This document shows positions 37,921-49,911 of a stretch of DNA of 64,000 nt, one piece after another. The DNA lies in NCBI GenBank assembly GCA_030068075.1, contig CM057831.1, positions 7,267,464 through 7,331,463 on the forward strand, read 5' to 3'. The stretch comes from Paguma larvata. Its lineage: Eukaryota; Chordata; Mammalia; Carnivora; Viverridae. The notes beneath the pieces are model-generated. The model was not told where the DNA came from and searched no databases. It saw nothing but the letters and a program-made list of their open reading frames with translations. Position 1 is the stretch's first letter, and every line of letters starts with the position of its first letter. Position numbers and translations under genes: made by a program.

Positions 37921-38282
37921 AATTTTTTGCTGTTTGTTTTTGGAAAGTTTTAAGACTTTTTAAGGAGAAATTTTAGGTTCATAGCATATTTGAAAGGAAG
38001 GTACAGATACTTCCCTTATGCTCCCTGCCCCCACACATGCACAGCCTTCCTCATTATAAACTTCCTTCTTGGTCAGAGGGGTCCATTTGTTAGAATGGGT
38101 TGACCTACATTCATACAACATAATCACACTGTCTATAGTTTATATCACAGTTCAGTCTTAGTGTTATTTGCTTTATGGATATGGGCAAATGTCTGATGAC
38201 ACATATCCATCATTGCAATATCACGCAGAATAGTTTTACTGCCCTAAAAATTCCAAGCATGGGCTATTTTTTAGGGCAGTAA
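37921..38282 (-). mobile_element. Old L1 3'UTR, antisense
   Basis: 'ttttaggttcatagcatatt', 'cctgcccccacacatgcaca' and 'agttttactgccctaaaaat' match the antisense 3'UTR of L1M-type elements. It appears inserted between two parts of the plus-strand old L1. Confidence 0.65.
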
Positions 38283-38284
38283 GA

Positions 38285-38505
38285 TGCATTACTCTGTATG
38301 ATAGTGTAGTGGTAGATACATGGCAGTATGCAAAAGCCCATACGACCTTATAGCACAAACAACAAATCTTAATGTATGCAATATTAAAAAAAAATCAATC
38401 AGGAGACTGAGGGACCCAAGGATGGAATGCAGAGTGTGACAAACTCTGACTATATTACAAATGTATGATGTAACTTCACTGAAGGGGACGGGGCTGGGGG
38501 TGACC
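38285..38505 (+). mobile_element. Old L1 3'UTR continuation
   Basis: 'agtgtagtggtagatacatg', 'aaaagcccatacgaccttat' and 'aaatcttaatgtatgcaata' match the 3'UTR of the plus-strand old L1 interrupted at 37,921. Confidence 0.55.
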
Positions 38506-38509
38506 TTAT

Positions 38510-38556
38510 TATATGTACGTATATGTATACGTATATATGTGTGTATATATGTATGT
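38510..38556. repeat. Imperfect (TATG/TACG)n simple repeat
   Basis: Alternating pyrimidine-purine run mixing TA, TG and CG steps. Confidence 0.8.
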
Positions 38557-38889
38557 ATTATTGGTTAGTATCATATGTATTTCTGAGCTCTGTCTTCTGA
38601 GAGGGACTAGAAGCAAAGACATTCCAATAGTAACAAACATACTCAGTGCCTACATCTTGATCTTTAATACCATCGTCCAATAAGAGACACCAGGGCTCCT
38701 TGAGTAAACGGCCAATTCTAGGACAGGGCAAGGAATATACAAGATGAACCTGAAGCATATTATGGTGCAAGAAAATAAGTAAGTACTAAAAAGAGCTCCC
38801 GGTGGTCAAAGATCTAACAATTAAAACAACAAAATAACATGGTGTTGGATTATAACCCCAGGTATGAAATAAATGATCAAAAAAATCTA
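38557..38889. other. Unassigned stretch
   Basis: Possibly part of an old repeat ('ccaattctaggacagggcaa'), but not assignable. No gene. Confidence 0.4.
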
Positions 38890-40565
38890 CCGGCTAGGTC
38901 TGGCTACTGGCTAACTGAATGAACGCAAAGCGAAGAAAACACAAATGTACACAATTAGAAGTCTTAGGAGGAAAACCTCTTAAGAGAAAAAACTTAAAAG
39001 TCACAAGAGACTTTTTCACACTTGTAAGCAAATATATGTAAGACTCTAGATAAAATGGATATATAAAAAAATACAACTACCAAACTGATTTGAGTGGAGA
39101 AAGAGTCTAAAATAGAAAAAATAGAGGTAACAGTGAAGGAGCATTCCCACAGAACAGCACAAAACTAAGCCTGGAAGAATTCTACCAACCTTTAAACATC
39201 AGTCAATCCTAATATTACTTAAACACTTTCAGCATGCTGGAACAGCAAACAAACACTCCCAATTCATTTTATGAAGTAAGGATAATGTATTTTCCTCAAA
39301 TTGATAAAACGTGTATCAAAGAAAACTATAGATTCATAAATATTTATGTAGAAATCTTAAATAAAATATTACCCAACAAAATCTAAATGAGTATTAGAAA
39401 AAATATCATAACTTAGAGAGTTTCATTCCAGGAATACAAATTTGGACCAGTTATAGCAAATCCTTTCATATCATCTATCATATTCATACAGCTAATGAGA
39501 AAAATTATGCAATTAATCTCCATAAATGCATAGTAGGACTCTGACAAAATTAGCACTGATTCACATTAGAAACACTCAACAAAAAGAAATTGATGGCTTT
39601 TATTTGCATATAAGGAATATACTTTAGCTCAAAAGCTAGCACCTTACTTATGGGAAAGTATTAGGAGCTTTGCCACCAAAACCAGGAATAAGAGAATTTC
39701 CGCTGTTCCACTACTTTTTAACCCTAGGTTGCAGATACAGCTAATGCATTTATGTAATAGAGAGCAACTAGAAATATTAGAATAAGAAGAGTTAAAGCAA
39801 CTTCTTTTAGTTTTAGATGCAGTGGTTACTTATCATAAAAACTCCAAAATATCAGTGGAAACATTAGTATAAACAGTAAAAGAATTTAGTAAAAGAGCAG
39901 TTCATGAAATTAATGTATAAAAACGAACAACTCTTGAAGTCACACACACACCCCGACCCGCGCAGGAGGTATTTATAGCAGCTTGATTCATTATTTCCAG
40001 AACTTAGAACCAACCAAAATGTCCTGTGGTTGGTCAATGGATAAAAAAATGGTGGTACACCCAGACAATGGAATATTATTCAGCACTAAAAAGAAATGAG
40101 CTATCAAGCCATGAAAAGTCTTGGGGAGGGCGCGTAAATGCACACTACTAAATGAAAGAAGTCATTCTGAAAATGCTACACACTCTGCGATTCCATTTAT
40201 ATGACATTCTGAAAAAGGCAGAGCTATAGAGACAAAATGAGTAGGCAGAGCCCAGGAGAATTTTGGAGGGTAGTGAAAATATTCTGTATGATATTATAAT
40301 GATGGATAGGTCTAATTACACATTTGTCCAAATCTGTAGAACTTACAACATCAAAAGGGAACCCTAAGGTAAGCTATGGATTCTGGGTGATTAGGATGTC
40401 TCAGTACAGGTTTATATTTGGTGACTAGTGTACCATTCTCGTGAGTGATGATGATAATGCAGAAGGGTGTGCCTGAATGGGTGCAGGGGGTATGTGGGAA
40501 ATCTCTGTTCCTGCCTCTCAATTTTCCTGTGAACCTAAAACTGCTATAAAAAATAAAGCCTTTAA
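38890..40565 (+). mobile_element. Very old L1 (L1ME-like), ORF2 and 3'UTR
   Basis: Diverged ORF2 blocks ('ggaagaattctaccaacctt', 'tttcattccaggaatacaaa', 'aatggaatattattcagcac') lead into a 3'UTR with 'ggtaagctatggattctggg' and 'acctaaaactgctataaaaa', ending near 40,565. RT motifs are not intact. Confidence 0.7.
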
Positions 40566-41650
40566 AAACAACGCAAAAAACTCCGTAGCCTTTATATACA
40601 GACAAAAAACAGAGAGAAGACAAAGTGAACAGGATAAGATGGCCTGATATAGGATAATGAAATAACAGTAAAGTACAAAGGTACAAATTTAACATAAATG
40701 TCCAAGACTTCTTTCGAGAAAACTCACAGACTACTACTAAAGGAAACAAAATTGGACTTGAGCTAATGGGAATGAAACCTTGTTTTTGTTTTTTTTTTTT
40801 TTAATTTTTTTAATGTTTATTTCTTTCTGAGAGAGACAGAGAGTGAGCGAGCTAGGGAGGACAGAGAGAGAGGGAAACACAGAATCCGAAGCAGGCTCCA
40901 GGCTCTGAGCTGTCAGCACAGAGCCCGACGCGGGGCTTGAACTCACAAACCGCGAGATCATGACCTGAGCTGAAGTCGTACGCCCAACCGACTGAGCCAT
41001 CCAGGCGCCTCTGAAACCTTGTTTTTTGACAGAAACATTTAACATTATAAAGATGTTATTTTATATATATGGTTAATTTGTACATTTAATGAAATTGCAA
41101 TAAAAGAGGAATCTAATTTTTTTTTCTTGAGCTAGATAGATCGTTAGAGAATTCATTTAAAAGAAAAATAAGAATAGCAGAAAATATATGGGAGATAAAA
41201 AAAGGTGTAGATATGGGGATGGTGAGACCGACTAGATCTTAAAACTTGTCCATCAAATCTCTATAATTAAAATAGGGTTGTATTGTCTCATGAATAAAAA
41301 GACAATGGAACAGAATAGAAAATCAGAAATAGACATAATATATACACATTTAGTATGCTAGTGAGGCAGCGCTCAAAATCAGTGGAGGTGTAAGACAGAA
41401 TTTTTAATATGGAGATTTGCATAACAGCCTTATGGAAAAAGGTGAGGTGAGACCAAGGTCTAACTCATACCATTCAACAGGATAAATTCCAAGTGGATCA
41501 TATATTTAAATACAGTGAATGAAATGATGCAAGTATAAAAAAATAAGAAAACAGGTAAATTCCTGTATAACCTTAGAGTAGGAAAAACTTTTCTATGACT
41601 CAATATCCAGAAACGATAAAGGAAACTGGATTACTCTAAAAATCATTTCT
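40566..41650 (+). mobile_element. Old L1 ORF2 fragment, split by a SINE
   Basis: Blocks such as 'aaaaaactccgtagccttta', 'aacagaatagaaaatcagaa' and 'tctgcacgggaaaagaaatc' fit the later part of ORF2. Decayed, with no open frame. Confidence 0.55.
40788..41011 (-). mobile_element. CanSINE, near full length, with TSD
   Basis: Antisense copy with clean 'gagatcatgacctgagctga' and head 'gccatccaggcgcc'. The perfect 15-bp TSD tgaaaccttgttttt is at 40,773-40,787 and 41,012-41,026. Confidence 0.95.
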
Positions 41651-42229
41651 GCACGGGAAAAGAAATCATAGATGAAAAGAAAAACAAATTTTTATGTAAG
41701 AGTAGTACGTACCCCCGGGTTTAGTGACAAGGAAGTCATCGGTCTTATCAAGGGCTATGTAGAACCCTGAGTAGCATGGACTGAGGATGGACAGGAAGAA
41801 AGGAAATGGGCACAGCAAAGAAGGGGAGAAGAAAGAGCAGAGTTGGAGAAGAAAAGGAGGGCAGGACGGGCTGTCTGGGGCTGACTTGAGACATGTCACA
41901 CAGAAGGGATCTTCACGTCAAACCAGAGAAAACTCTTCCTACCTTTGTGGAGTTTTGGGAAATTATCAAAATTATCCAGGCAACTACTAAAAAGAGACAC
42001 CAACATCAGCAGCATTTTCCAAAACATTCTATTTGAAGACATGATGAGTGCCTTAGAAGAGGTCACATAAGAGAAGAAATCATGTAAGAAGTGAATCTCC
42101 GTGCTCACTCATTGTTCTCTTCTTAATGTGTGATTCACCTGAGACTTTGTTCCTCCTTTGTGAACCACTTTCTCTTATTTTCTTAACCACAACACATACC
42201 CTCGACTATTTGGCCCACCTATTGGCTAC

Positions 42230-42370
42230 TCATCAAAGTTTTAACTGAGGATCATTGCTTCCTCCTTTCATTATTCTGAAATGGTATCTGAAATCAGGTG
42301 CCCCTCTAACACTCTATTTTCTTGTTGCACTCTATTTTCTCAGTTCTAGCACTTATCACAATGACAACAA
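42230..42370 (+). mobile_element. Probable L2 3' fragment
   Basis: 'aacactctattttcttgttg' and 'tctagcacttatcacaatga' resemble the L2 3' region. Weak. Confidence 0.4.
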
Positions 42371-42635
42371 GCAGCAGAAAAAATTAATTCATCAGCTTCT
42401 CTTTGGGGGAAGACAGGATAGCTGATGGGCATATCAGAATATGCTTATGGTACAAAACATTATATATAAAATGTCCCTGAAGAGAGCTGGTCATGTTAGC
42501 AGAGTGGGGAGGTGGAGCTGGTAGCTTTAGTTGTGCTGAGCACTGAGTATGAGTTTTGGAAGCAGGAACTCCTTCAGGATTGAATTGCTCTGCACAATAC
42601 GGAAGCGATGACCTGACAAAACTAGGTACTGTAGA

Positions 42636-42712
42636 AGGGAAAGACAAGAAAAGGGGAAGAGGAGGTACAGAGGAGAAAGGAGCAAGGGAGAGAAAGGGAG
42701 AGAGAGAAGCTC
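42636..42712. repeat. Purine-rich (GA) tract
   Basis: About 75 bp almost wholly A/G on the plus strand with a few C/T interruptions. Confidence 0.8.
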
Positions 42713-43050
42713 TATCTGTATGTTTATGGCAGTGTGGTCATGAGAACAGAAATCAGATTACGTGCATTTTAAATAGCTTGCATTGGGATACAAGATGTGA
42801 AGCCCCTCCTACCTGTCCCTTTTCATATTCTCAGTGAAATCCAGACTGTGTGAAAAGCTTCCGTGTGAATGGATTCCTTGGGTGGAACTCAGAGAGGTTC
42901 TATGTTTGAATCTGGTTGGTGCAGATCAAGAACAAGGACTGTGCATGCAAAACCGAAGACAGATAACAAAGGGTCAGCCTGTATCTGGTTCATCTTTGGG
43001 CAGCCCAAGACGAAATTTTGTTGTTGTTGTTGATTTTATTTTTATGTTTT

Positions 43051-43279
43051 TTGTTTTTGTTTTTAAAAAATTTTTAATATTTTATTTACTTTTTAGAGTG
43101 AGAGAGACAGAGCATGAGTGGGGGAGGGTCAGAGAGAGAGGGAGACACAGAATGTGAAGCAGGCTCCAGGCTCTGAGCTGTCAGCACAGAGCCTGACGTG
43201 GGGCCCGAACTCACAAACTGTGAGATCATGACCTGAGCCGAAGTCAGACGTTTAACCCACTGAGCCACCCAGGCGCCCC
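43051..43279 (-). mobile_element. CanSINE inserted beside another CanSINE, with TSD
   Basis: Full-length antisense copy. The perfect 15-bp TSD ttatttttatgtttt is at 43,036-43,050 and 43,280-43,294. The target lies in the T-rich tail side of the next SINE, so this copy is younger. Confidence 0.95.
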
Positions 43280-43294
43280 TTATTTTTATGTTTT

Positions 43295-43488
43295 AAAAAA
43301 TTTATTATTTAGTTTGAGAGAGTGAGTGAGCAGGGAAAGGGCAACTAGAGGGAGACAGAGAATCCCAAGCAGGGTCTGCACTGTCAGCACAGAGCCCAAC
43401 TCGGGGCTCGATCCCATGAAGTGTGAGATCATGACCTGAGCTGAAATCAAGAGTTGGAAGCTTAGCCGACTTAGCCACCCAGGCGCCT
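43295..43488 (-). mobile_element. CanSINE, older neighbour in same orientation
   Basis: Antisense copy with 'gcagggtctgcactgtcagc', 'gagatcatgacctgagctga' and head 'gccacccaggcgcc'. More diverged than its neighbour. Confidence 0.93.
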
Positions 43489-44389
43489 CCCGCCTGAGAT
43501 GAAACTGGTTTAATTCAAGTGCAGCACACAGTTGCAACTCATACTAAATTACTACTGTAGGACTGAACTATGGCTTCTTCCAAGCTACTCAAGTATGGTT
43601 AGAGGGAACGTGTACAGGTATTGAATTCTGGGTCTAGATTGATGTGGGAACAAAAATAATCAATGCAAGAGAGAGGACAAGGGAACAGTTGGAACTGTCA
43701 CACATTACTGCAGTAGTCTACTTTCTAATCACCAAACCTGTCAATTACTAAAGAATTGGAATAATGTCACTCATTATTGTATGCCTAGTGCCTAGCGCAG
43801 TGTTAGACAAACACATTCATGTAATGAATCGTTTTAAAAACAAATCCTGCTTTTCAGACCAACTTCAACTTTTATTCACTGAAGTTGGATTTTCTCACAA
43901 TGTACAGGTAGTGTATTTAAAGAGGACAAAAAATGAGAGTCAAGGGCTACTTGGAGTCCCCTCCCCCACCACCACTCCAGAAATTGACCTAGGTCTGCTC
44001 ACTTTTAAGTGAATTCAGCAATGTGTGAATTGCAGTCAGATTTCTTTTTTTTTCTAATCAAGAAATTAGTGGGTATGGATGTTTCAGCCATCTTAAAAAA
44101 AAAGTACAATTACATTTGCACTTATGAATCTTACACTCTCAACATCCTTTTCATAGATCTTCAAGCTTATTCTGTTTATTATTTTATATTATTTGTTTTT
44201 TTTAAATACTTTTAAATATTCAGTACCCAGTGAAGGGCACAGGTACCATGGAATGTACTGAGGTAAAGAGAGTCAACAAAATAAACATTTAGAGAGGATT
44301 CGTATTCAGTAGCAGAAATAACAAATTCTTGTTGGTCTCTGAATAAACTTTACTCCTCCATGCTCCTGAATCTTTGCCTGAAATTCTCA
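43489..44389. other. Unassigned, AT-rich; L2/MIR-like tail at 43,755-43,830
   Basis: 'gtatgcctagtgcctagcgc' followed by 'cattcatgtaatgaatcg' resembles the end of an L2 or MIR. Nothing else nameable and no gene. Confidence 0.45.
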
Positions 44390-44790
44390 TCACTTATTCC
44401 CTCTTTTACGTAAAGATTATTTCAGCTGATTATTTTGAGAAACTGCAGACGCAGGAGAAGTTAGCAGGACTGTATGAGAAAGAGGGCCATTACCAGAGGT
44501 GACTTTTTCATCTGTGAGATTTATTTGCATGGAAGGCAAACTTTACCACGCATTTCCTTTTCTCACCTTCCTGAGTTCCCTTCCCCACTTTGAAGCTCCA
44601 GACCCTTCTCTCTTTCCTTAGCTCAGGATGGGATATAAACCTCAGTGGTCTGGCTGCCATTTGAGTCTCCTATCTTTGTGAACTTCAGGACCTATGTAAT
44701 TAATTTTTTATGTTAATTTGTGTTTTCATCATAGAGGGACCTCAGCCAAGAACTTAGAAGGTAGAGGGAAAATTATGTTTCCTCTTCTAA
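44390..44790 (+). mobile_element. LTR-like sequence at the start of the plus-strand ERV copy
   Basis: Layout like a gamma-type (ERV1) LTR: a U3-like region, then 'ctcaggatgggatataaacc' (a decayed polyadenylation-signal region), 'gtctggctgccatttgagtc', and an end with 'ggtagagggaaaattatgtt'. The last 30 bp match, with two differences, the minus-strand copy at 61,057-61,092. Borders and family are uncertain. Confidence 0.55.
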
Positions 44791-46337
44791 AGTGTGGAGA
44801 CCATGAAAGGATCTCCTGAGATTCCATACTTGGTGTGGAGCCAGTATATGGGACCCTGGAAGACGGGCAGGAGTCAGCAAGGGTAAGAATTCCTACCTAA
44901 GTTAGCACTTCTGGGTCTCTAGCTGTAGTGCTCAGTCAAGAAAAGGATGGTAAAAGTTGTGTTTTATCCCTCTTTCCAAATTCAGATTCACAGGAGAAAA
45001 AATTTGTGCGAATTTATTCTTTCATACTGAGAGTCTGGTTAAAATTTGGTTTGGGGCACTCAATGGCTATTGATTCTTTCTCTCCCAAGTATAGCCGTTA
45101 TTTTCCTGTTCGCTTTGCTGTATGTTCTGAAAACTTGTGTTGGCTTTCTGCCTGCCTGGGGCATGCTGGTTGCTGGTTTTGTAGGTGTAGGCAACTTAAC
45201 TGTCAGGTTGGGGGTCCTGAAAACGTGGGTAGACAGAAATGCGGGTTGCACATCAATAACAGTTAAGGTCTTAATAACTGTTGCCAGCTCTTAGGGGAAC
45301 TCTTTCTTTTGGCTACCTTTGGGAATGGCTTTGGATCTTGGGAAGGCTGTATCTCTTGTAACCTTTTTGGGGATGCCTCTTAAGTCCGTGGTTAAGCCAT
45401 AAAAAGCTGAGTCATCTGAGGTATGTCTTTGGTTTAAAAGAAAAAGGGGGGGAAAGCACCTGCAATACTGCAGAAGTATTTCTGTCTGTCCTAGTTGAAT
45501 CTTAATAAGATGTTTGAAAAGATTTTTTTATGGAGCTGTAGAGTCAGAAATTGGCCAAATAAGAGGCTAATATTCAGAGTATGATAGGAACAATTTTAAA
45601 AGGCCTTGTCTTCTAAGCTAAAACAAAACTACATATTCGCAGGAGAAAAAAATTCTGAAAGTTTTATAGAAGGATTTATCAAAACATTCTAAAAACACAT
45701 ACCTCTAAAATCAAGAACATAGGAATCTCTTAATTTCTTATCTGGAAATCTTCTCCCTGATATAAAGGAGAGGAAAAAAAAATCTATTTGAATGGGGTGG
45801 TCAGCCCTCTGGTATCATCCAAGCTGCAATCCAATTCTTTGAGGATTAAAAATAACTTTTCTTAACTTACAAACGGAGTCTTTATATAACCAGGAGTGCA
45901 GGCTCTAGAAGCAATTCAAAGTTCTTCTAGGCTTACCAACCCCAAACTTCCCTAATCAATCTCAAAATGTTGTAAATATGTTCAAAGATCAGGACACTGG
46001 AAACAGAACTTTCCAACACTTAAGAAAGACAACTTTAAATAGTAATTATCATAGATTTCTGATAGTAGAAAAATATACCCCAAGTACTCTAGGATAAAAC
46101 ATATTCTTTCTCTATCCTTCAAGATCTAAGTCTCACCATGTCTTTCAAATGTAAACATTCCAAGAGATAACTAAAACACTGCCCGCAATTGCTTGAGACT
46201 AAGGGGGAAAAAAAAGGAAAAAGCAGCTCTATAACAAATAAACCTCTATGAAAGTTCCTTTGCCCCAAATCCAGTTCACAGCCTCCATAAGATTACTTGT
46301 CAAGGGTGAATACAAATCTTAAAAGTCTTTTCCATAA

Positions 46338-46963
46338 CTGTGTGGAAGTTCATCAAAAAAATGAAAATAGAACTACCCTATGACCCAGCAATAGCACTGT
46401 TAGGAATCTACCCAAGAGATACAGGAGTACTGATGCATAGGGGCACGTGTACCCCAATGTTCCCAGCAGCACTTTCGACAATAGCCAAATCATGCAAAGA
46501 GACTAAGTGTCCATCAAATGATGAATGGATAAGGAAGATGTGGTACATATATATAATGGAATACTACGCAGCAATGAGAAAGAGTGGAATCTGGCCATGT
46601 GTGGCAACATGGATGGAACTGTAGGGTATCATGCTGAGTGAAATAAGTTAGGCAGAGAAAGATGCCATATGTTTCCACGCATAGGTAGGCTTTGTGAGAC
46701 CTAACAGAAAACTAGGGAGGAGGGGAAGAGGGGAAGGAAAAAAAAGCCACAGAGAAATAGGAAGACATAACATAAGAGACTCTCAAAGACTCAGAACAAA
46801 CTGAGGGGAGATAGGTGTGTGGGAGGTGGGGAGGGGGGAAAGTGGGTGATGGGAAAGTGGGTGATGGGCACAGAGGAGGGCACTTGTTGGGATGAGCACT
46901 GCATGTTGTATGGAAATCAATTTGACAATAAATTATTAAAATAAAATAAATTATTTCATTAAA
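46338..46963 (+). mobile_element. 5'-truncated L1, 626 bp, with TSD
   Basis: Contains the last ~90 codons of ORF2 (readable [20 protein letters not shown], with a stop after ATWMEL) and a 3'UTR ending 'caatttgacaataaattatt'. TSD is aaaagtcttttccataa (46,321-46,337) and aaaagtcttctccataa (46,964-46,980), one mismatch in 17. Confidence 0.96.
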
Positions 46964-47106
46964 AAAAGTCTTCTCCATAAACATAAGTAAAAAAGCTTTA
47001 ACATCTGAGCAGGTAGGCGTGTTCCACCTGTTAGAAACACCATGTGGATTCAACTGTTGTTTTTAAAGTAGTGAGTTTTGTATTATTGTACCTGACTCAT
47101 GGGTAA

Positions 47107-47312
47107 TTTTTTTTTTCCTTTAAGAGAGGGCGTAAGTAAGTGGGGGGGGGAGGTAGAGAAAGAGAGAGAGAGAGAAAGGTTCTAACCCAGAGCTCACCTT
47201 TTATGCGAAGTGGGGCTTGTGCTCATCTGAAGCAGGGCTCGAACTCATAAACGGAGATCATAACCTGAGTCTAAGTCAGATGCTTAACGACTGAGCTACC
47301 CAGATCCCCCTC
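47107..47312 (-). mobile_element. CanSINE (diverged)
   Basis: Antisense copy with a G-run and (GA)n at 47,140-47,176, 'gcagggctcgaactcataaa' and head 'gagctacccagatccccc'. Confidence 0.9.
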
Positions 47313-48295
47313 ACAGTTAACACTTTGGAATGAAAGCTATAAGGTCTCTGTATCTGTCTATATGTTTATATATGTCTGTGGATATGTGTTATGCATACAT
47401 GGTATTTTTCTAACCTTGGATGGTATAGCCAAAATTAATTTGTGAAAGAGCTCTAACTGGCAGCAAGAAAAGTAAGTACTTATATAAATTAAGTATTCCT
47501 AAAACTCCCAGAAATAAGACATTAACCCCAAATGCTTTTCAAGTTCACGTAAGTTGGGATAGACTTCAGTAAAAAAACAAGTTTAAATTAGTTGGTTTAA
47601 TTAAAACAGGCATGACTTCAGAGTTATCAGCATTAAATATAATGCAGATATACAACTTTTTATTCTAACTCGGTTTACTAATCAAATAAACTCATGTTAT
47701 CTCTGCTACAAAATTTGTCAGCAAGAAAAATTTATGGTTTATGGCTTTATGTAATGTCTCATAAAATTTTCATGAGTAACCTAAACATAATTGTAAAGAG
47801 CAAGTGAATTAAATAAAAGTAAAATGAAAATTTATACATAAACTTTTCAACAATACGATATATCTACTTCAATATTTCCCCAATTGTCTTTCATCACTTA
47901 ACACCGTTAGAGTTTTGCTAAGTTAAATGATAAGAATTCACCGGAAATCTAGATCATTTCTAAGGAACAAAAAATACAGCCACATTACTTATTGAACATA
48001 AGTGTACCACTTTGGGCTTCCAATTACAGAGGAACTAAAGATATTTGGATCTGTTAGTAGACATGTCATGAGCCACACTAAAAAATTATACCATGAGGAA
48101 GCATATGCTTCTGGAAATTGTAAACTGTATTCGTAAATTTGGCAATCTATAGAATGCTGATGTAACGGTTCATAATTCATTAGTTTTCTCTTAAAGTATA
48201 CTGAAGCATTCTAATTAATATATGTAATGAACACTAAAATTAATAAGGAACAACTCTGTAGGTGGGGAACGTAGGATGTGTTTTTAGCTGTGTTT

Positions 48296-48420
48296 TTTTT
48301 TTTTTAAATTCTTATTTATTTTGAGGGGCAGAGAGAAAGCGGGAGAAAAGGATCCCAAGCAGGCTCTGCACCGTCGGCACAGAGCCCCATGCGGGGCTCG
48401 ATCTCACCAACCGTGAGAGG
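48296..48420 (-). mobile_element. CanSINE lacking its head
   Basis: Antisense: T-tail, body 'atcccaagcaggctctgcac' and B box 'ggggctcgatct', ending at 'ccgtgagag' without the tRNA A-box half. A short 'gtatgga' duplication follows. Shared gatgtgttttt at about 48,275 and 48,437 may be its TSD. Confidence 0.85.
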
Positions 48421-49869
48421 TATGGAGGTATGGAGATGTGTTTTTGTAAGAGGGAAAAAAATGTTCTAACGTTGAATAATTGGTTGTTTCAGAATGAGGA
48501 AAAGGAGAATAAATGATAATAAATGGATGTAGTAAGTTGGAAAGAGGCATTCTTGTGTAGTCAACTGGGTATAATTGAATAATTTTATTATAAGGTTTTT
48601 AATCCTAAGATTTAATATAAATAGTGTACTTCTGTAAAACTAAAAGTTATCTTACATCTGCTAAAAGGGCAAAGCTTTCTTGAACTATTGGTCTGTTCTT
48701 GATAAGACATTGTGAAAGGTCTTCTGGACCTTTTAAGTAATCTATCAAGAAAGCAAAAAATTTGTGTCTTCCCACAACTTCCTACACTTCATGTTGCCTT
48801 TATCGCGTCTTTTATTACTTAAAAAACAAACAAAAAACCCCAAAGTAAGTCTACTCGATATTAAAAGACCTAAGTTTTGCACACACCTATGTCACCTTCA
48901 ATATCTGCTTTCCAATTTTATGTTACTTTGGTTAAATACAGTTAAGTATTGTTTCATGGTGATCTGTGGTCCTATTTAGTCAAGTGTCCAAAACCTTTTG
49001 ATATTTTGACAGACTTCTCAAACTAAAATTCATTTTATCCTTTTGGCTTCTGAACAAATTTTGGGATTTTCAGCAGGATCCCTTAATCTCAAAATATTCA
49101 TTATTTCTCTTTATAAAAAATAAAAAGAAAGTTTTTATACTAACTAGGTTTATTTGATATGTTAAATTACATAGGAAGCATCTTCAAAGAAGAAGTGATA
49201 CTCAACAATTTTAGGTTAGATTTGTATGGAATATTGATATCAGCATGCCAGAAATTATAGAAAATTCCTAGAAATCTGATAGGTCTTGCTATAATGTTAT
49301 CAGATATAATTCTACTTATTTTCTTAAAATATATGTGACAAAATAACCAAATTCCCTCATCAATTGCATTAATATAAACTCTCATCAGATCTTTAACCGT
49401 GGCCATTTTAAAAAATTAAAGTATAGACTACATACAATGTTATGATTAATTTCCGGTATAAAACATGGTGACTTGACAATTATATTCATTATGCTATGCT
49501 CACCTCAATAAGTGTACTTATCATCTGTCACCATTTTTGTTACACTATTATTGGCTATATTCCCTGTGCTGTACTTTTTATCCCTATGACTTATTTTATA
49601 ACATGAAATTTGTACTTCTTAATCCCCTTTACCTATTTTGCTCATCCCCCAAACCCCTTCCTACTGGTAACCACGTTTTTTTCTCTGTATTTATAATTCT
49701 GTTTCTGGTTTGTTCATTGATTCATTTCTTTTGTTTTTAGATTTCCACAGTTAAGTGATAACATAGGATATTTATCTTTCTCTGTGTGACTCATTTCATG
49801 TAGCATAATACCCTGTAGGTGCATCCAAGTTTTTGGCAACGGCAAGACCTTATACTTTTTTCTAATGTT

Positions 49870-49871
<2 letters not shown>

Positions 49872-49910
<39 letters not shown>
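49872..49910. repeat. (GT)n microsatellite with GC end
   Basis: A pure TG run to 49,905 followed by cgcgc, in L1 sequence. Confidence 0.95.

Positions 49911-49911
<1 letters not shown>

Larger units (their letters stand above)
41651..43035. other. Mostly unique non-coding sequence
   Basis: The longest stretch without an obvious L1 or SINE. ORFs up to 107 codons occur on both strands but show no family. It includes a purine-rich tract (42,636-42,712) and a probable L2 trace (42,230-42,370). If a host exon were hidden anywhere it would be here, but nothing I see supports one. Confidence 0.5.
44791..49409 (+). mobile_element. ERV-like internal region, plus-strand copy (first part)
   Basis: Identified by collinear inverted matches to 57,240-61,060. 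Examples: 'tctttccaaattcagatt' (44,971) against 60,862-60,881; 'actgttgccagctcttaggg' (45,277) against 60,565-60,584; 'caattctttgaggattaaaa' (45,830) against 60,145-60,180; and 49,147-49,200 against 57,550-57,609. No gag, pol or env reading frame survives. Interrupted by an L1 (46,338-46,963) and two SINEs. It is cut at 49,409 by a minus-strand L1 and resumes at 54,255. Confidence 0.65.
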
